Position numbers and translations under genes: made by a program | Assembly (NCBI RefSeq): GCF_011044155.1 | Contig: NZ_CP049056.1 | Span: 806,001-870,000, forward strand | Origin: Pikeienuella piscinae | GTDB taxonomy: Bacteria; Pseudomonadota; Alphaproteobacteria; Rhodobacterales; Rhodobacteraceae | DNA: 64,000 nt | Direction: 5' to 3' | Shown here: in pieces, positions 32,421 through 44,314 of the stretch | How positions within the stretch are numbered: the first letter of the stretch is position 1 | How the letters are laid out: every line of letters begins with the position of its first letter | Notes under the pieces: model-generated | What the model was told of the DNA's origin: nothing | Seen by the model: the letters and a program-made list of their open reading frames with translations, nothing else | Databases searched by the model: none

Positions 32421-33073
32421 ATCTCGCCACGATCAGGGAGCGCGCGGCGCGGGACGGGCTCGCGCTTACCGGCTGGCTTCGCCCCGGAAGCGGGGACGGC
32501 GCCCCCGCCGGGACGCGCGCGCTTCTTCTGCTCGGTCATGGCGGGCCGGAGATGTGGGCCTGTTTCCGGGCCGCCCCCGAGGCCGGCGATGGGAATCCGC
32601 ACCCGCTCGACCGCTGGTCGCGCCGGGTGATCGGCGCGCTCGCCGCCGAGATCGGCGCGACGGCGCTTTTTCCCTTCGGCGGGCCGCCCTACCAGCCCTT
32701 CATCCGCTGGACCTATGCGGGCGAGCCGATTCACCAGTCGAAGCTCGGCATGGCGGTGCATGAGGAACGCGGCCTCTGGTCCGGCTGGCGCGGGGCGCTG
32801 GCGCTTTTCGAGGAGATAGACCTGCCGCCGGTCATCCGCGGCGCGCATCCCTGCGAAGGCTGCGCCGCGCCCTGCCGCGCCGCCTGCCCGGTTTCCGCCT
32901 TCACCGACGCCGGCTACGACGTCGCGCGCTGCCGCGCGCATCTCGACAGCGCGGCGGGCGCGCCGTGCCGGGCGCGCGGCTGTCTCGCGCGCCGCGCCTG
33001 CCCGGTCGGCGCCCGCTTCGCGCAGAGCGACGAGCAGGGCGCCTTTCATCTTGAAGCCTTCCGGGTCGCATGA
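32417..33073 (+). CDS. ferredoxin-like Fe-S protein, distantly QueG-like
   Basis: A 218-residue cytoplasmic protein. Residues to about 135 lack clear motifs apart from LLLLGHGGPEMW and FPFGGPPYQPFIRW. The C-terminal third holds CEGCAAPCRAACP, a Cx2Cx3Cx3CP cluster motif, then a lone Cys and CRARGCLARRACPVG, so one or two [4Fe-4S] clusters are likely. The layout recalls the ferredoxin end of epoxyqueuosine reductase, without its corrinoid domain. It overlaps both neighbours by 4 bases and could pass electrons to the di-iron hydroxylase encoded just upstream; that is inference. Confidence 0.78.
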   Translation: MNLATIRERAARDGLALTGWLRPGSGDGAPAGTRALLLLGHGGPEMWACFRAAPEAGDGNPHPLDRWSRRVIGALAAEIGATALFPFGGPPYQPFIRWTYAGEPIHQSKLGMAVHEERGLWSGWRGALALFEEIDLPPVIRGAHPCEGCAAPCRAACPVSAFTDAGYDVARCRAHLDSAAGAPCRARGCLARRACPVGARFAQSDEQGAFHLEAFRVA

Positions 33074-33555
33074 CGGGCCTTCGACTCATCCTCCTTCGCC
33101 ATGCGAAATCGGACTGGGCGGCGGGCCTTGACGACCATGACCGGCCGCTCAACCGGCGCGGACGCCTCGCCGCCGCGCTGATGGGGGCCTGGGCGCGCGA
33201 AGAGACGTTGATCCCGGCGCTCGCCCTCATCTCCTCCGCGGTTCGAACGCGGGAGACCTGGGCGCGGATGGGGCTGGAAGCGCCGGCGGAAACCCGCCCG
33301 GCGCTTTACGAGGCGGAAGCGGAGACGATTCTCGAAGAGATCAACCTGACGGAGGGCGCGGCCTCCCCCCTCCTCGTCCTCGGACACAATCCGGGCATTC
33401 ACGACGCGGCGAACCGTTTCCTGAGCCACGGCGTGATCGACGCCTTCCCGACCGCCCAGGCCGCCGTGATCGGTTTCGAGGTCGCGACGTGGGAGGAGGT
33501 TCGCTTCTCGACCGGGCGCCTCCTGGCTCTGGCGCGGCCTAAAGACCTGGTGTGA
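33070..33555 (+). CDS. SixA-type histidine phosphatase
   Basis: A 161-residue member of the RHG phosphatase branch. LILLRHAKSDW at 6-16 holds the phosphorylated His11, followed by DDHDRPLNRRG, and the second catalytic His is in LVLGHNPG. E. coli SixA removes phosphate from phosphohistidine on signalling or PTS proteins. It is translationally coupled to the ferredoxin-like gene (4-base overlap), the last gene of a three-gene unit after tRNA-Thr. Substrate is unknown. Confidence 0.88.
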   Translation: MTGLRLILLRHAKSDWAAGLDDHDRPLNRRGRLAAALMGAWAREETLIPALALISSAVRTRETWARMGLEAPAETRPALYEAEAETILEEINLTEGAASPLLVLGHNPGIHDAANRFLSHGVIDAFPTAQAAVIGFEVATWEEVRFSTGRLLALARPKDLV

Positions 33556-33656
33556 AGCCGTCATTCGACGGGCATGGCTTTCGCCCGGATCCCCCATTTT
33601 GCGCGAAAAAGACTGAAGCATGATCGCTTCATCTCATCTTCAGCCCCTATGGCGCG

Positions 33657-33977
33657 TCACGCCGGGTCACCCAGCGCCGCAAGCTCGGTCGACTGGCCGG
33701 CCCAGGCGTGGCCGGCGGCCATCAGACAGGTCACGCCATCGGGCCGGGTGAGCAGAATGGTCCAGGTGCCGGTCTCGGCCGACGACCAGAGTTCGACGAC
33801 GGCCGTTTCGCCGGCGATGCCGACGCCTGCGGCCGACTCGCCGTGTTTCTTCTTGAGCGCGGCGACGATGCTCGTTCGCTCTCCACAGGTCGCCGCGCGC
33901 TGCTCTCCGGCGGAAACCGGCGGCGCGATAGCCGCGAGGCCGAAGACAAGAGCGATGGCGATGGTGCGCTTGAACAT
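33657..33977 (-). CDS. small exported hypothetical protein
   Basis: A 106-residue protein with a clear signal peptide (AIALVFGLAAIAPPVSAGE, cleavage after about residue 23). The mature part has one Cys near the start (ATCGERTSIVAALKKKHGE), then VELWSSAETGTWTILLTRPDGVTCLMAAGHAW with a second Cys, so a disulfide is possible. The pattern TRPDG-C-AAG-W recurs in small alphaproteobacterial exported proteins of unknown role. Its upstream 33978-34189 gap holds no gene that I can see. Confidence 0.72.
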   Translation of the reverse strand: MFKRTIAIALVFGLAAIAPPVSAGEQRAATCGERTSIVAALKKKHGESAAGVGIAGETAVVELWSSAETGTWTILLTRPDGVTCLMAAGHAWAGQSTELAALGDPA

Positions 33978-34189
33978 GGTCGTCTCCTTCGCATGCGCGG
34001 AGGCGGATGATCAGAGCGACGCGCGGCCCGCGCTGACCGCTTCGGCGGGACGCGCCCGCCGTTTCGCTTCCTGAGTTCTGATCGGGAATCTGGTGGGCGA
34101 GCCCCATGCCGCCAACGGCGAAAATACACACCGCGAAGGAGCGCATCTTTCGGGTGGCGCGGAGCATGGCGGCGAAATAGACCGCCGTC

Positions 34190-36922
<2,733 letters not shown>

Positions 36923-36926
<4 letters not shown>

Positions 36927-37741
36927 ATCTCCTCTTTCTTGGCGATGTCGTTGGCCGTGCCGGGCGGGACGCGGTGATCGCCGCCCTGCCCGGGCTGCGC
37001 GCCCGACTGAAGCTCGATTTCGTCGTCGTCAACGCCGAGAACAGCGCCGCCGGTTTCGGCCTCACCTCGAAGATCGCCAACGAGATTTTCGAAGCCGGCG
37101 CGGATTGCGTGACGCTCGGCGACCACGCTTTCGATCAGAAGGAGATGCTGGCCCATATCGACACGGAGCCGCGGATCCTCCGGCCGCTGAACTACGCGAA
37201 TTCAGCGCCCGGCGGCGGCGCCCGGCTTTTCAACGCGCCGCGCGGCAAACGCGTCCTCGTCGCGGTCGCGCTTGGCCGAATCTTCATGGCGAAGCCGTTC
37301 GGCGACCCGTTCTCGGCCATCGAGGCGGCGCTGAAGAAACATCCGCTCGGCGCCGGCGCCGACGCCGTGATCGTCGAGATCCACGCCGAGGCGACGTCGG
37401 AGAAGACGGCTGTCGGGCATTATTTCGACGGCAAGGCCTCTCTGATCGTCGGCACCCACACGCATGTGCCGACCGCGGACGCGATGATCCTGCCGAAAGG
37501 CGCCGCCTATCAGACCGACGCCGGCATGTGCGGCGATTATGATGGCGTGATCGGAATGGACAAGGCCGAGCCGCTCAGAAGGTTCGTCACCGGAATGTCC
37601 GGCGGGCGCTTCGTCCCCGGCGAGGGCGAGGGCGGACTTTCCGGCGTATTCGTCGAGACCGGCCCGGACGGGCGCGCAAGGCGCGTCTCGCCGCTTCGTC
37701 TCGGCGGACGGTTGCCGGAGCTTGTTCCCGAGGTTTATTGA
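36923..37741 (+). CDS. YmdB-type (TIGR00282) metallophosphoesterase
   Basis: A 272-residue calcineurin-like phosphoesterase of the group that includes Bacillus subtilis YmdB, a cyclic-nucleotide phosphodiesterase affecting RNA turnover. Metal ligands are visible in LFLGDVVGRAG (Asp), VVNAENSAAGFGLT (Asn/Glu), TLGDHAFDQ (Asp/His), VIVEIHAEATSE and GTHTHVPTAD (His residues). The length is standard. ATG overlaps the cyclo-ligase stop. Translation is probably coupled to the upstream genes. Confidence 0.9.
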
Positions 37742-37809
37742 ACCCGGCGCTTTCGCGCGGGGCCATTCCGTTCTATTCTGAACCGACGAGCCGCTCGGAG
37801 CGCCCCGTT

Positions 37810-39585
37810 TTGCCATTTCTCTCGCCAGAAGTGCTGCCGGCCGCCCTCACCGTCGCTGTGATCGCCGGCATGTTCGCGCTCTTCGTGACGGAGTTCTATC
37901 CACCGGAGACCGTCGCCATCGGCGGCGCCGGCCTGCTGCTCGCGACCGGCGTCCTCAGCCTCGACGATCTTCTCGTCGCGATCGCCAGCCCGGCCCCGCT
38001 GGCCATCGCGGCGATGTTCATCATCTCCGGCGCGCTGGTCAGAACCGGGGCGCTCGGCGCGGTCACCGAGAGGATCACCCGCAGGGCGGAGACTCATCCC
38101 GTCAGGACGCTCCTGGCGCTCGGCGTCTTCATCATCTTCGCATCGGCCTTCATGAACAACACGCCGGTCGTGCTGATCTTCATTCCCATCGTCGCTCAGC
38201 TTGCGGCCAGAATCGGCCTTGCGCCCTCCAAGCTGATGATCCCGCTTTCATATTGCGCGATACTGGGCGGCGTCTGCACGCTCATCGGCACCTCGACCAA
38301 TCTGTTGGTGGACGGCGTCGCGCAGGCGCAGGGGCTCGCGCCCTTCTCGCTTTTCGAGGTGACGCCGGTCGCCATCGTGCTGGCGCTCGCCGGGCTCGGC
38401 TTCATGGCCGTCGCGGCGCCGCGGCTTCTGCCGGAGCGGACCGCGATGGCGGGGTTCCTCTCCAAGAAGCGCAGCCCGAAATTCATCACCCAGGTCGCGG
38501 TGACGGAAAATTCGCCGCTGATCGGCGAGAAGCCGCTCACCTTCGATCTTTTCCAGCGCGAGGGGATGCGGGTCATCGACGTGCTGCGGGGCGACGCCTC
38601 GCTCCGGCGCGATTTCCCTTCGGTGACGTTCGAGGCCGGCGATGTGGTCGTCATCCGTTGCGGGATGGACGAGTTGCTGACGCTCCGCGAGAATCGCCGC
38701 ATCGTCATGGTGGACGAAATCGCCAGCGCCGAGAGCGTGACGGTCGAGGCGCTGATCGGGCCGGACTGCACCATGGTCGGGCGCACGCTGGGCCGGCTCC
38801 GGCTCAGGCGGCGCTACGGCGTCTATCCACTGGCGGTGCATCGCCGCTCGGAGCGCGTGCGTCAGAAGCTGGACGATGTCGATGTCCGCATCGGCGATAC
38901 GCTGTTGCTGGAAGGCGCGCCGGAGGATATCCGCCGCCTCGCCGAGGACGTTAATCTCGTCGATCTCAACGAACCTTCCGGCCGCTCCTATCGCCGCGTC
39001 CTCGCTCCGGTCGTCCTGGCGACGCTGGCCGGCGTCGTGGGCGCTTCCGCCTTCGGGGTGATCCCGATCGCCGCCGCGGCGACGATTGGCGTCGCCGTCG
39101 TTCTGCTGACGCGCTGCATCGACGCCGACGAGGCCTTCGCGGTGATCGACGGGCGGTTGCTCGTCCTCATCTTCGCGATGCTCGCCGTCGGCCGGGCGCT
39201 ACAAACCTCCGGCGCGGCGGTGATGGCGGCGGAGGCGATCGCCCCTTTCCTCTCGACCATGCCGCCCTGGCTCGCGCTCTGGTGCGTCTTTCTCTTCGCC
39301 GCCGCGCTGACGGAGATCGTCACCAACGCGGCCGTCGCCGTGGTGGTCACGCCGGTGGCGATCTCCCTTGCGGTGCAGATCGGCGTCGAACCGCGCCCCT
39401 TCGTCGTCGCGGTGATGCTCGCCGCCTCGCTCAGCTTCGCGACGCCGATCGGCTATCAGACCAACACCATGGTCTACGGACCGGGCGGCTATCGCTTCAC
39501 CGACTTCATGCGCCTCGGCGTTCCGATGAATCTCGGCCTCGGCCTGCTCACCTCGTTCCTCATCCCGCTTTTCTGGCCGTTGTGA
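37810..39585 (+). CDS. SLC13/DASS-type sodium-coupled anion symporter with TrkA-C domains
   Basis: An inner-membrane transporter of about 591 residues. Helices in the first third include [14 protein letters not shown] and [17 protein letters not shown], the clamshell motif typical of the family; [10 protein letters not shown] is the first SNT signature. Two RCK/TrkA-C soluble domains lie in the middle (around [18 protein letters not shown] and [13 protein letters not shown]). The C-terminal half repeats the membrane domain with [15 protein letters not shown] and [17 protein letters not shown]. The frame opens at a TTG overlapping the previous gene (37738), but TTG 37810 has GGAG 9 bases upstream and begins close to the first helix, so I prefer it. 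Sulfate or dicarboxylate are likely substrates. Confidence 0.83.
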   Translation: MPFLSPEVLPAALTVAVIAGMFALFVTEFYPPETVAIGGAGLLLATGVLSLDDLLVAIASPAPLAIAAMFIISGALVRTGALGAVTERITRRAETHPVRTLLALGVFIIFASAFMNNTPVVLIFIPIVAQLAARIGLAPSKLMIPLSYCAILGGVCTLIGTSTNLLVDGVAQAQGLAPFSLFEVTPVAIVLALAGLGFMAVAAPRLLPERTAMAGFLSKKRSPKFITQVAVTENSPLIGEKPLTFDLFQREGMRVIDVLRGDASLRRDFPSVTFEAGDVVVIRCGMDELLTLRENRRIVMVDEIASAESVTVEALIGPDCTMVGRTLGRLRLRRRYGVYPLAVHRRSERVRQKLDDVDVRIGDTLLLEGAPEDIRRLAEDVNLVDLNEPSGRSYRRVLAPVVLATLAGVVGASAFGVIPIAAAATIGVAVVLLTRCIDADEAFAVIDGRLLVLIFAMLAVGRALQTSGAAVMAAEAIAPFLSTMPPWLALWCVFLFAAALTEIVTNAAVAVVVTPVAISLAVQIGVEPRPFVVAVMLAASLSFATPIGYQTNTMVYGPGGYRFTDFMRLGVPMNLGLGLLTSFLIPLFWPL

Positions 39586-39829
39586 GGGGCCTGGTGCGCG
39601 TTTGAGGAGGTGAAGCCCCCGGCGTCCACGTCGTGATTCATGAAGTGGCGGCGCCCAGATGCGGGACGAACGCCGATGCCCCGACACCGGGCGTTCGCAT
39701 GTCGATCGCGTCGCGCCTCGCATCGTGAGGCGGCGTCCGCATCGCGCACGCGTTCGCGCTGCAAGGCGCTTCACCCGGAACGCAAAGCGCATTATAAGGC
39801 CGCCCGAGATCAGACAAACTGAGGGATTC

Positions 39830-40576
39830 ATGGCCGGCCATTCGAAATGGGCGAATATCCAGCATCGCAAAGGGCGCCAGGACGCGGCGCGCTCCAAGCT
39901 CTTCTCCAAGCTGGCGAAGGAGATCACCGTCGCCGCCAAGATGGGCGATCCGGACCCTGACAAGAACCCCCGCCTTCGCCTCGCGGTGAAGGAGGCGAAG
40001 AGCCAATCGGTGCCGAAGGACGTGATCGACCGCGCGATCAAGAAGTCCCAGGGCGGCGACGCCGAAAACTACGACGAGATCCGCTACGAGGGCTACGGGC
40101 CGGGCGGCGTCGCGGTGATCGTCGAGGCGATGACCGATAATCGCAACCGCACCGCGTCCAATGTCCGTTCGATCTTCACCAAGAACGGCGGCAACCTCGC
40201 GGAGACCGGCGCGGTCAGCTTCATGTTCGACCGCAAGGGTCAGATCCTCTACCCGGCTGCCGCAGGCGACGAGGACAAGGTGATGGAGGCCGCGATCGAA
40301 GCCGGGGCCGAGGATGTCGAAAGCGGCGCGGACGGGCATGTCATCTTCACCGACGCCGCCGATCTCGCCGACGTCTCCGGTGCGCTGGAGGCCGCGCTCG
40401 GCGAGGCCGAATCGGTGAAGCTGATCTGGAAGCCGCAGACCCTGACCGAGATCGACGAGGACGTCGGCGGAACGCTCTTCAAGCTGATCTACGCGCTCGA
40501 GGACGATGACGACGTCCAGACCGTGACGGCGAATTTCGACGTCTCGGACGAAGTGATGGAGAAGCTCGCGGGCTGA
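39830..40576 (+). CDS. yebC: YebC/PmpR family translation or transcription regulator
   Basis: A 248-residue member of the near-universal YebC family. It starts [21 protein letters not shown], the invariant opening, at ATG 39830, although the frame is open further upstream. [48 protein letters not shown] and [20 protein letters not shown] follow. YebC proteins help ribosomes at proline-rich stalls or act as transcription regulators. The usual ruvC-ruvA-ruvB neighbours are not here. The 244 bases upstream hold no gene that I can support. Confidence 0.95.
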   Translation: MAGHSKWANIQHRKGRQDAARSKLFSKLAKEITVAAKMGDPDPDKNPRLRLAVKEAKSQSVPKDVIDRAIKKSQGGDAENYDEIRYEGYGPGGVAVIVEAMTDNRNRTASNVRSIFTKNGGNLAETGAVSFMFDRKGQILYPAAAGDEDKVMEAAIEAGAEDVESGADGHVIFTDAADLADVSGALEAALGEAESVKLIWKPQTLTEIDEDVGGTLFKLIYALEDDDDVQTVTANFDVSDEVMEKLAG

Positions 40577-40620
40577 TCCCGCTGTACGCGCCGCCGACGA
40601 CGACCAGAAGGAAAGCGCCG

Positions 40621-41061
40621 ATGGCCAGCGCGAAAGAGATCATCAGAACGCTCCACCTTGCGCCGCATCCCGAGGGCGGCTGGTATCGCGAAACGTGGCG
40701 CGCGCCCGCCCCGGCCGGGCGGCGGTCCGCCGGGACGGCGATCTACTATCTTCTCGAAGCGCATCAATACTCGCACTGGCACCGTGTGGACGCGGCGGAG
40801 ATCTGGCTCTGGCACATGGGCGCGCCGCTGGCGCTGACGGTCTCCGCGGACGGCCATGATGCGGAGGCGACGCTGCTCGGTCCCGAACTGACGCAGGGTC
40901 AGCGTCAGCAGGTGGTGGTTCCGGCCGACACATGGCAGACGGCGGCCTCTCTCGGGCGGTTCACGCTCGTCTCCTGCGTCGTGACGCCGGGGTTCGAGTT
41001 TTCGGGGTTCGAGCTGGCGCCGGCCGACTGGCGCCCCCAGCCACGACCGAGCGAGGCCTGA
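40621..41061 (+). CDS. cupin superfamily protein (DUF985)
   Basis: A 146-residue cupin. HPEGGWYRETWR, AIYYLLEAHQYSHWHRVDAAEIWLWHMG and VPADTWQTAASLGRFTLVSCVVTPGFEFSGFELA match the DUF985 family, whose His and Glu residues could hold a metal or ligand. The family includes yeast YML079w, of unknown activity and structurally like sugar epimerases. It is followed after 2 bases by the ThiE-like gene, so the two are probably co-transcribed. Confidence 0.88.
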   Translation: MASAKEIIRTLHLAPHPEGGWYRETWRAPAPAGRRSAGTAIYYLLEAHQYSHWHRVDAAEIWLWHMGAPLALTVSADGHDAEATLLGPELTQGQRQQVVVPADTWQTAASLGRFTLVSCVVTPGFEFSGFELAPADWRPQPRPSEA

Positions 41062-41063
41062 GC

Positions 41064-41684
41064 GTGGACGAGTCGCGCCTTTATCTCGTCACGCCGCCGC
41101 TTTCCGACGGGGCCGCTTTCGCGCCGGCGCTCGAATCGGCGCTGAGCGCCGCGCCGGTCGCCTGCCTGCGCCTGCGGATCGCCGCCGATGACGAGGCGCT
41201 CATCCGCCGCGTCGCCGATCCCCTGCGGGAAATCTGCCACAGCCATGACGTCGCCATCGTCGTCACGGACCATTTCCGCATGGTCCGCGCGCTCGGCCTC
41301 GACGGTGTCCATCTCGCCAATCCGCGCCTCAACCTTCGCGAGGTGCGAAAGACGCTCGGCGCGGACGCGATCGTCGGCGGTTTCGCCGGGTGCTCGCGCC
41401 ATCAGGGCATGATGCTGGCGGAAGCCGGGGCCGATTACGTCGCGTTCGGCCCGGTCGCGCACAGCGAACTCGGAGATGGCCAGGTCGCCGATGAGAACCT
41501 TTTCGCCTGGTGGTCGGAGATGATCACGACGCCGGTAGTGGCTGAGGGCGGCATGAACATTGAGCGCGCCGCCATCTTCGCCGCGCACGCGGATTTCATC
41601 GCCGTCGAGAGCGCCGTCTGGGATCATGCGGAGGGCGCCGCGGCGGGGGTCCGCGCGTTTTCAGCCCTGCTCGATACGGTTTGA
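41064..41684 (+). CDS. ThiE/TenI-like TIM-barrel protein lacking key thiamine-phosphate synthase residues
   Basis: A 206-residue protein starting at GTG 41064. It keeps the barrel frame of thiamine-phosphate synthase: SRLYLVTPPL, GLDGVHLANPRLNL, GADAIVGGFAGCSRHQGMMLAEAGADYVAFGPV and VVAEGGMNIE. It lacks QLRDK (here CLRLRI), the ATATK loop and the conserved catalytic Ser. It is thus a paralogue of the true thiE at 1073-1699 and unlikely to make thiamine phosphate. B. subtilis TenI, a similar paralogue, aromatises the thiazole; that role is possible but unproven. Its last 24 bases overlap the convergent olsA gene. Confidence 0.8.
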   Translation: MDESRLYLVTPPLSDGAAFAPALESALSAAPVACLRLRIAADDEALIRRVADPLREICHSHDVAIVVTDHFRMVRALGLDGVHLANPRLNLREVRKTLGADAIVGGFAGCSRHQGMMLAEAGADYVAFGPVAHSELGDGQVADENLFAWWSEMITTPVVAEGGMNIERAAIFAAHADFIAVESAVWDHAEGAAAGVRAFSALLDTV

Positions 41685-42503
41685 GAAGAAGGCGCTTCTG
41701 ACCGCCTGTTCGCAATGCTGGGTCAACGCCTTGCGGTCCGGCCAGTCGGCGGCCCGCACCGCGTCGTGAAAGACGATCTCCGCCACCCCGCCGCGCGAAC
41801 GCATCGCCACCTGCCAGACGTGGCTCTCGAATTTCATAGAGCCCCACCAGCCGTAGAAATTCACCGGCAGCGAGAGCCGGGGCGCCGGCCGGTAGATCAG
41901 GCTGACCGGCTGCACCAGCGCGTTCTCGTGCACGCCCTCGGTGAAAAGCACCGACATCAGAGCGCTCTTGAAGGGCAGCACGCGCAGGCCGTCGGTGCTC
42001 GTCCCCTCGGGGAAGATGCAGAGCAACTCGTCCGCCAGCATACGCTGCTGGAGTTCAGCCTGCTGCCGCTTCGCCGCGGTGCGCCGGCGCTCGATGAACA
42101 CCGTCTCGCAGAGCGCCGCGACGGCGCCCACGCCGGGCCAGTCCCGCACCTCCGCCTTGGAGACGAAATTGATCCGCGTCGTCGAGCGCAGCGCGAGAAT
42201 GTCGATCCACGAGGCGTGGTTGGCGACAAGCACGCCGCCCCTGCGGATCGGCTTTCCCCGAACCACCGGCCGCATGCCGAAGATCGTGAGCATCGCCCGC
42301 GACCAGACCCGCGCCGCGAGATACTGGAACGTCACCCACGGCCCGAGGAGCGATTTCAGACCCTTGCCGATGACGAAGACCAGAAGCAGGACACCGGTGA
42401 CGAGAAGCGCGGCGGCGATTCTGATTCCGCCTCTCAGCTTCTGGATGACGGTCGGCGCCGGCAGGGCGGGCGGCTCCGCCTCTTTCCATGTCGGCGTCTC
42501 CAT
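41661..42503 (-). CDS. olsA: lyso-ornithine lipid O-acyltransferase (PlsC-type)
   Basis: A 280-residue membrane-bound acyltransferase. One N-terminal hydrophobic segment (about 29-46) precedes the catalytic domain with NHASWID (His96, Asp101) and IFPEGTSTDG (164-168). PlsC-like proteins acylate glycerophosphate or lyso-lipids. Position 7 bases downstream of olsB identifies it as OlsA, which adds the second fatty acid to lyso-ornithine lipid, a phosphorus-free membrane lipid common in alphaproteobacteria. Its 3' end overlaps the convergent ThiE-like gene by 24 bases. Confidence 0.85.
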   Translation of the reverse strand: METPTWKEAEPPALPAPTVIQKLRGGIRIAAALLVTGVLLLVFVIGKGLKSLLGPWVTFQYLAARVWSRAMLTIFGMRPVVRGKPIRRGGVLVANHASWIDILALRSTTRINFVSKAEVRDWPGVGAVAALCETVFIERRRTAAKRQQAELQQRMLADELLCIFPEGTSTDGLRVLPFKSALMSVLFTEGVHENALVQPVSLIYRPAPRLSLPVNFYGWWGSMKFESHVWQVAMRSRGGVAEIVFHDAVRAADWPDRKALTQHCEQAVRSAFFSNRIEQG

Positions 42504-42510
42504 CGATGTT

Positions 42511-43329
42511 TCAGCCGAGAATTCGATCGGTCGCGCCGCGGGAGGCGCGCTGATAGAACTCGCGGTAGCGGTCGACCATACGCGAGGTGTCCATCAGCAG
42601 GCAGACATCCACGGTGTTGAAGGCATGGTCGACATAGGCCCCCTCGCCGACCGACCCGCCGAGCCGGATATAGGCCTTGATCAGCGGCGGAATCTGCCGC
42701 ATCGCCTCCGCCCGCACCACCTGATCGGCGGGGATCAGGTCCATCGGCACGAAAAACTCCTCGCGCGTCCGGACGCGCAGATCCTCCGGCGCAAGGTGAT
42801 TGTGGTGGAGATAGGCCAGCGGCATCGCGAGTTTCGTCGGATCGCTGCCGTGAAAACTGGCGACGCCGAACATGATTTCAATCGAATGCTCGGCGACATA
42901 GCGGCCCAGCCCGGTCCAGAGCAGATGCATCGCCGCGCCGCCCCGGTGAGCGATATCGACGCAGGAGCGGCCGAGCTCCACGGTGCCGCGCGGATATTCC
43001 TTGATCTTGGTCAGATCGTATTCGGATTCGCCGTAAAACCCGCATCCCTGCTTCGCCACGTCCCCCCGCAGCAGGCGGTAGACCCCGGCGACCCCGTCCA
43101 GCGGATCGGCGGGCTTCGCATGGTTGTCGATGAGCAGGAGATGGTCGAAATAGGGATCGAACGCATCGCGTTCGCGCCGCAACGCGCGGTCGTCGGGCGA
43201 CGGAGTCGCGCCCATCTCCTCCACGAACACCCGATAACGCAGGCGCTGCGCGGCGGCGACATCTTCGTCGCTTTCCGCCAGCCTGACGGTGAACCGGCCT
43301 GCGTCTATCCGCAACGTGCGCTCCTGCAT
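42511..43329 (-). CDS. olsB: L-ornithine N-alpha-acyltransferase
   Basis: OlsB transfers a 3-hydroxyacyl group from ACP to ornithine, the first step in ornithine lipid synthesis. The 272-residue GNAT-type protein has RFTVRLAESDEDVAAAQRLRYRVFVEEMG, DHLLLIDN, VELGRSCVDIAHRGG and HLLWTGLGRYV, all typical. The ATG at 43329 lies 3 bases after a very stable hairpin with no ribosome site. TTG at 43314 has AGGAG 6 bases upstream and may be the true start, costing five residues. It forms an operon with olsA. Phosphate-starvation control is known in some relatives; no PHO box was recognised. Confidence 0.9.
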   Translation of the reverse strand: MQERTLRIDAGRFTVRLAESDEDVAAAQRLRYRVFVEEMGATPSPDDRALRRERDAFDPYFDHLLLIDNHAKPADPLDGVAGVYRLLRGDVAKQGCGFYGESEYDLTKIKEYPRGTVELGRSCVDIAHRGGAAMHLLWTGLGRYVAEHSIEIMFGVASFHGSDPTKLAMPLAYLHHNHLAPEDLRVRTREEFFVPMDLIPADQVVRAEAMRQIPPLIKAYIRLGGSVGEGAYVDHAFNTVDVCLLMDTSRMVDRYREFYQRASRGATDRILG

Positions 43330-43332
43330 TCA

Positions 43333-43352
43333 CCGGGGGCGCTCACCCCCGG
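43333..43352 (-). promoter_or_regulatory. hairpin abutting the olsB start
   Basis: CCGGGGG (43339-43333 side) and CCCCCGG (43346-43352 side) form a perfect 7-bp GC stem around a 6-base loop. It ends 3 bases before the olsB ATG, exactly where a ribosome binding site would be. It may act as a terminator for the upstream DUF3553 gene or as a translational control of olsB. Confidence 0.45.
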
Positions 43353-43479
43353 CTTGTCGGCGCGGACATTAGGTGAGGGCCGGGGACGACGCAACTCGGG
43401 GCGCACGGGGGCGCCGATCCGCCGCATTAACCCACCCGGGCGCGCTCTTCGGTTAGGCTCCACGCGACGAAGACAGGCG

Positions 43480-43659
43480 CTACCCCCAATCCGGAGCGAC
43501 TAGCTCCAGATCGGCCGCGCCGCCAGTAAGGACGAGTTTGCCCGCATGTTCGAAATTGATCGTGATCCGCCCGCCGATATTCGACTGAACCTGGCCCAGC
43601 CCCCAGTCGGGTCTGGCCCTGCTGCGCACGATCGCGCCGGGTTCGTAGGGCGCGGTCAT
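43480..43659 (-). CDS. DUF3553 small protein
   Basis: A 59-residue protein too short for most gene finders. It reads MTAPYEPGAIVRSRARPDW, then GLGQVQSNIGGRITINFEHAG, then KLVLTGGAADLELVAPDWG. The PGxxVRxxxxPxWGxGQVQS...VNFEHAGK pattern is that of DUF3553, a small SH3-like beta domain of unknown function found in alphaproteobacteria. The ATG is followed by strongly G/C-biased third positions, supporting coding. It is divergent from chpT across 32 bases, so the two may share a promoter region. Confidence 0.85.
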   Translation of the reverse strand: MTAPYEPGAIVRSRARPDWGLGQVQSNIGGRITINFEHAGKLVLTGGAADLELVAPDWG

Positions 43660-43691
43660 CGGCGTCGGTCCTCCGAAGGGGCGCGGGCCTG

Positions 43692-44288
43692 ATGGACGAT
43701 TTGCAACTTTCCAGCCTCGTCTCGTCCCGCATCTGCCATGACCTCATAAGCCCAGTGGGCGCGATCGGCAACGGTCTGGATCTCGTGCGCACCGCCGGCG
43801 GCGGCGAGGAGGAGATGAACCTGATCGCCGATTGCGCGGAGGCGGCGGCGGCCGCGCTCCGCTTTCTCCGCACCGCCTTCGGCGCCCGCGACCCGGCGGA
43901 ATCGATCTCCGTCGAGGAGCTTGCGGCCGCCGCGGAAGGCCATCTCGCGCGCCGAAAGATCCGGCTCGACTGGGGCGACGCGCGGGGAACGATGCGTTTT
44001 CGCGCCGCGCGGCCGCTCCTCCTCCTCGCCCTTGTCGGGGCGGGCGCCCTGCCGCGCGGCGGGCTGATGAGGCTCAGCGTCGCAGAGGCGGAGCCGCTCG
44101 CAATCGAATGGCGGCTCTCCGGCGGGCCGGTGAAGCTCCAGGACCGCGCGCGCGCGCTTCTCCGCCAGCGCCCGGACCCGGCGGAGACGGCGCCGGGCGA
44201 CGTGCATTTCCTGCTTCTCTGGCTGGCGGCGGAGGGATCGGGCGCCCGTCCCTACTTCCGTGAGGACGGCGCCGTGGGCGTCGCGTAA
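43692..44288 (+). CDS. chpT: histidine phosphotransferase ChpT
   Basis: ChpT relays phosphate from the hybrid kinase CckA to CtrA and CpdR, controlling cell cycle or motility and gene transfer in alphaproteobacteria. The 198-residue protein has the H-box LSSLVSSRICHDLISPVGAIGNGLDLV with phospho-accepting His16, then an alpha-helical hairpin and a degenerate ATPase-like domain (residues about 85-198) lacking ATP-binding motifs, as expected. The low-complexity Ala-rich middle is normal for this genome. It converges on glpK with a 26-base gap. Confidence 0.9.
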   Translation: MDDLQLSSLVSSRICHDLISPVGAIGNGLDLVRTAGGGEEEMNLIADCAEAAAAALRFLRTAFGARDPAESISVEELAAAAEGHLARRKIRLDWGDARGTMRFRAARPLLLLALVGAGALPRGGLMRLSVAEAEPLAIEWRLSGGPVKLQDRARALLRQRPDPAETAPGDVHFLLLWLAAEGSGARPYFREDGAVGVA

Positions 44289-44314
44289 CCCTCCGATCGC
44301 CGGGCCGGTCGACG

